A stretch of DNA of 6,000 bases, taken from a bacterium (lineage in GTDB: Bacteria; UBA9089; JASEGY01). This document shows positions 4,283 to 6,000 of the stretch, piece after piece (within the stretch, counting starts at the first letter, position 1; each line of letters starts with the position of its first letter). The position numbers and the translations under genes were made by a program. A model generated the notes under the pieces. The model saw nothing but the letters and a program-made list of their open reading frames with translations, did not search any database and was not told the DNA's origin. The stretch is from assembly GCA_030019105.1 (NCBI GenBank), contig JASEGY010000232.1:1-6000 (forward strand). The letters are read 5' to 3'.

Positions 4283-5548
4283 ATGCAGATCATACTTGTT
4301 GGTTCCAGTCACAAAATAGCCGAGATTACGGCCAGGGAGGAGTTGTATTTTCCTGAAGCAGACCTGCCTGAGGCCCTCCAGGAGCTATTAACCTACGATG
4401 GCCTGGAGGAAGCCAATATCCTCTCTACTTGCAACCGGGTCGAGATTTGCGTGGCATCCTCAACCGATCCCGGGCAGGCCAGGGCTAACATTATTAGTTT
4501 CTTGAGCAACTACCACAACCTGCCTGCCAGGGAAATTGATTCCCTCCTTTATACCCACCTTAATCAAGAAGCCGTAAGCCACCTCTTTAAAGTAGCCCCG
4601 GGACTTGATTCAATGGTAGTCGGGGAGCCTCAAATCCTGGGCCAGGTCAAGAAGGCCTATCAAATAGCCTGTGAAGCCAAAACTATTGGCCCCTATCTGG
4701 ACCAACTCTTTCAAAGAACCTTTAGCGTTGCCAAGCGGATTCGGACAGAAACAGACATTGGCAAGGGGGCAGTGTCCATCAGCTTTGCCGCGGTTGAATT
4801 AGCCAAGAAAATCTTTGAAGACTTAAGCTCAAAAACCGTTCTCATTGTAGGCACCGGCAAGATGGGCGAGGATGCGGTCAGACACTTAGTTTCCCATGGG
4901 GTCAAAACTATCCTGTTTACCAACAGAACCTACCAGACAGCCTGTGAGTTAGCCGCCAAATTCAATGGGGAAGCCAGGCCATTCGATGATCTCCTGGCCC
5001 TCCTGGCCGAGGCTGATATTGTTATTACTTCCACCAATGCCCCCCACCGGATTATTCACTATGACCAGGTAACGGCCGTAATGCCTAAACGGCATTTTAG
5101 ATCTATCTTTTTCATCGACATTGGGGTGCCCAGAAATATAGAAGATGCGGTAGGAGAAATCGGCCACGTCCACCTTTATACTATTGATGATTTGGAAGGA
5201 GTCGTCCAGGCAAATATTGACTCCCGGGCGCAAGAAGTAGCCAAGAGCGAGGCCATTATCGAGGAAGAAGTGGCTGAGTTTATGGCCTGGCTTAGACTCA
5301 AGGATGTCGCGCCTATTATTTCCGGTTTAAAAAAGAAGGTGAATGAGATATGCCGGGAGGAATTGGCCACGGTTTTCAGTAAAGAAATGTCTGAGGAGGA
5401 AAGGCAGAAGCTGGATAATGTGACTCGCCGCTTGACTCACCGTATCCTGAAAGGCCATATCCTGGGTCTCAAGGAAAAGGCACGGTACGGGTTAGACTCG
5501 AAGTTATCTAATTTCCTTCTGGAGCTATTTGATGTTTCAAATGGATGA
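4283..5548 (+). CDS. hemA: Glutamyl-tRNA reductase
   Basis: A 421-residue HemA, normal length for the family. It reduces glutamyl-tRNA(Glu) with NADPH to glutamate-1-semialdehyde, the first committed step of tetrapyrrole synthesis by the C5 route. The catalytic cysteine is C50 in LSTCNRVEI, which attacks the aminoacyl ester. The GEPQILGQVKKAY signature is at 114-126, and the NADPH-binding Rossmann motif is GTGKMG at 190-195. The C-terminal helical region (about 315-421) is the dimerisation domain, with RLTHRILKG near 388. AAGGGA (4270-4275) lies 7 nt before the ATG and supports the start. The ahbC-like gene upstream links it to siroheme-derived heme. The usual partners hemB, hemC and hemL and siroheme synthase are not in the window. 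Cytoplasmic. No regulatory site is visible between toxin and hemA, so it is probably transcribed from upstream. Confidence 0.97.
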   Translation: MQIILVGSSHKIAEITAREELYFPEADLPEALQELLTYDGLEEANILSTCNRVEICVASSTDPGQARANIISFLSNYHNLPAREIDSLLYTHLNQEAVSHLFKVAPGLDSMVVGEPQILGQVKKAYQIACEAKTIGPYLDQLFQRTFSVAKRIRTETDIGKGAVSISFAAVELAKKIFEDLSSKTVLIVGTGKMGEDAVRHLVSHGVKTILFTNRTYQTACELAAKFNGEARPFDDLLALLAEADIVITSTNAPHRIIHYDQVTAVMPKRHFRSIFFIDIGVPRNIEDAVGEIGHVHLYTIDDLEGVVQANIDSRAQEVAKSEAIIEEEVAEFMAWLRLKDVAPIISGLKKKVNEICREELATVFSKEMSEEERQKLDNVTRRLTHRILKGHILGLKEKARYGLDSKLSNFLLELFDVSNG

Positions 5549-5583
5549 TGCAGAAATTTATTGACCGGGAGGGTCAGGTTGGG

Positions 5584-5951
5584 ATGACTGAACATCAAAG
5601 CATTGAATACAAAAAATCCTGGCGAGATGAGTATCTGAAATGGATATGCGGCTATGCCAATGCCGACGGGGGGATTCTCTATATCGGAAAAGATGATAAG
5701 GGAAACGTTAAAGCACATATTTCCTATGAACGGCTGCAGCGGGCTGAGACCTATCCGGTACCTGAGGCTGCCCTGCGCGAGGCCTTACTCAATGCCGTGA
5801 CTCATAAAGATATGCCAGTGCCATTCCTGTTCAAATCAGTGTTTACGATGATAGAATCATGCTGTGGAATCCGGGTATCCTGCCTTCCGGATGGACTGTC
5901 GAAAACCTTACCCGAAAACATTCTTCGCAGCCGTTCAATCCTGATGTATAG
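5584..5951 (+). pseudogene. Decayed AlbA_2/Schlafen-type ATP-binding regulator
   Basis: The N-terminus (MTEHQSIEYKKSW, then GYANADGGILYIGKDDKGNV) is the start of the AlbA_2 DNA-binding domain found in a family of putative transcriptional regulators. Right after GNV the sequence jumps to KAHISYERLQRAETYPVPE and EAALREALLNAV, which in full-length relatives lies roughly 200 residues later, next to the GHKL-like ATPase segment. The middle is therefore deleted in frame. At about 5809-5813 one base is missing: GAT and TAT now share a T. The family sequence then continues in the next frame (SAIPVQISVYDDRIMLWNPG to QPFNPDV) until TAG at 5949-5951, short of the normal C-terminus. The start at 5584 is preferred because GGGAGGG (5567-5573) lies 10 nt upstream. 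An in-frame ATG at 5545 overlaps the hemA stop. Left in its original frame, the remnant would end at 5958. Confidence 0.85.
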
Positions 5952-6000
5952 CTCTTAAGATAAATATTTTGGGGTAAGCGAATTCAAGATAGGCTATATA
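5952..6000. other. Unassigned sequence at the right edge
   Basis: AT-rich DNA after the decayed regulator. I see no gene start, hairpin terminator or recognised repeat. It may be further eroded regulator sequence or the leader of a gene beyond the window. Confidence 0.3.

Overview
The window reads as accessory-rich chromosomal DNA from an uncultivated, probably anaerobic bacterium. All credible genes are on the + strand, with good AGGAGG-type ribosome binding sites at several of them. The gaps between genes are packed with short palindromic and tandem repeats (GGTTCAAGGTTC-like, CACGAAT/ATTCGTG, ACGGAT/ATCCGT and AATCCGCAAT families). From memory, such repeats are common in candidate-phylum, planctomycete and deltaproteobacterial-type genomes. 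I cannot fix the taxon from the sequence. The anaerobic lifestyle is inferred from an AhbC-type radical SAM protein, which belongs to the siroheme-dependent heme pathway of sulfate reducers and methanogens.

Layout. 1-489: a gene-free leader with a GGTTC-rich inverted-repeat element, a near-consensus sigma70-type promoter (TTGACG, 17 nt, TATAAT) and a structured inverted repeat. 490-867: a small single-domain retropepsin-like aspartic protease. 891-1823: an extended SDR oxidoreductase of the RmlD (dTDP-4-dehydrorhamnose reductase) type. 1824-2449: about 600 bases without a gene, holding a nested palindrome, a cloverleaf-like palindrome, a 7-bp tandem repeat and an inverted second copy of the repeat seen at 378-422. 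2450-3676: ahbC-like radical SAM/SPASM enzyme with two in-frame repeat expansions. 3696-4266: a RelE-type toxin-antitoxin pair in visibly AT-richer DNA. 4283-5548: hemA, glutamyl-tRNA reductase. 5584-5951: a decayed AlbA_2/Schlafen-type ATP-binding regulator with an internal deletion, a frameshift and a truncated end. 5952-6000: nothing recognised.

How the genes fit together. HemA makes the first committed precursor of all tetrapyrroles, and AhbC acts late in the siroheme-to-heme branch, so the two form the metabolic core of the right half. The toxin-antitoxin module lies between them and a gene remnant lies directly after hemA, so a tetrapyrrole operon appears to have been invaded or rearranged. 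The left half (protease and SDR) is bracketed by an inverted repeat pair (378-422 and 2331-2379). A second, direct repeat pair lies outside it (11-56 and 2391-2437), with one copy just upstream of ahbC. This suggests that the protease-SDR segment was inserted, or can rearrange, next to the heme genes. I found no convincing wholly new biological system. The strongest unusual signals are repeat invasion inside the ahbC reading frame and the layered repeats around the protease-SDR segment.
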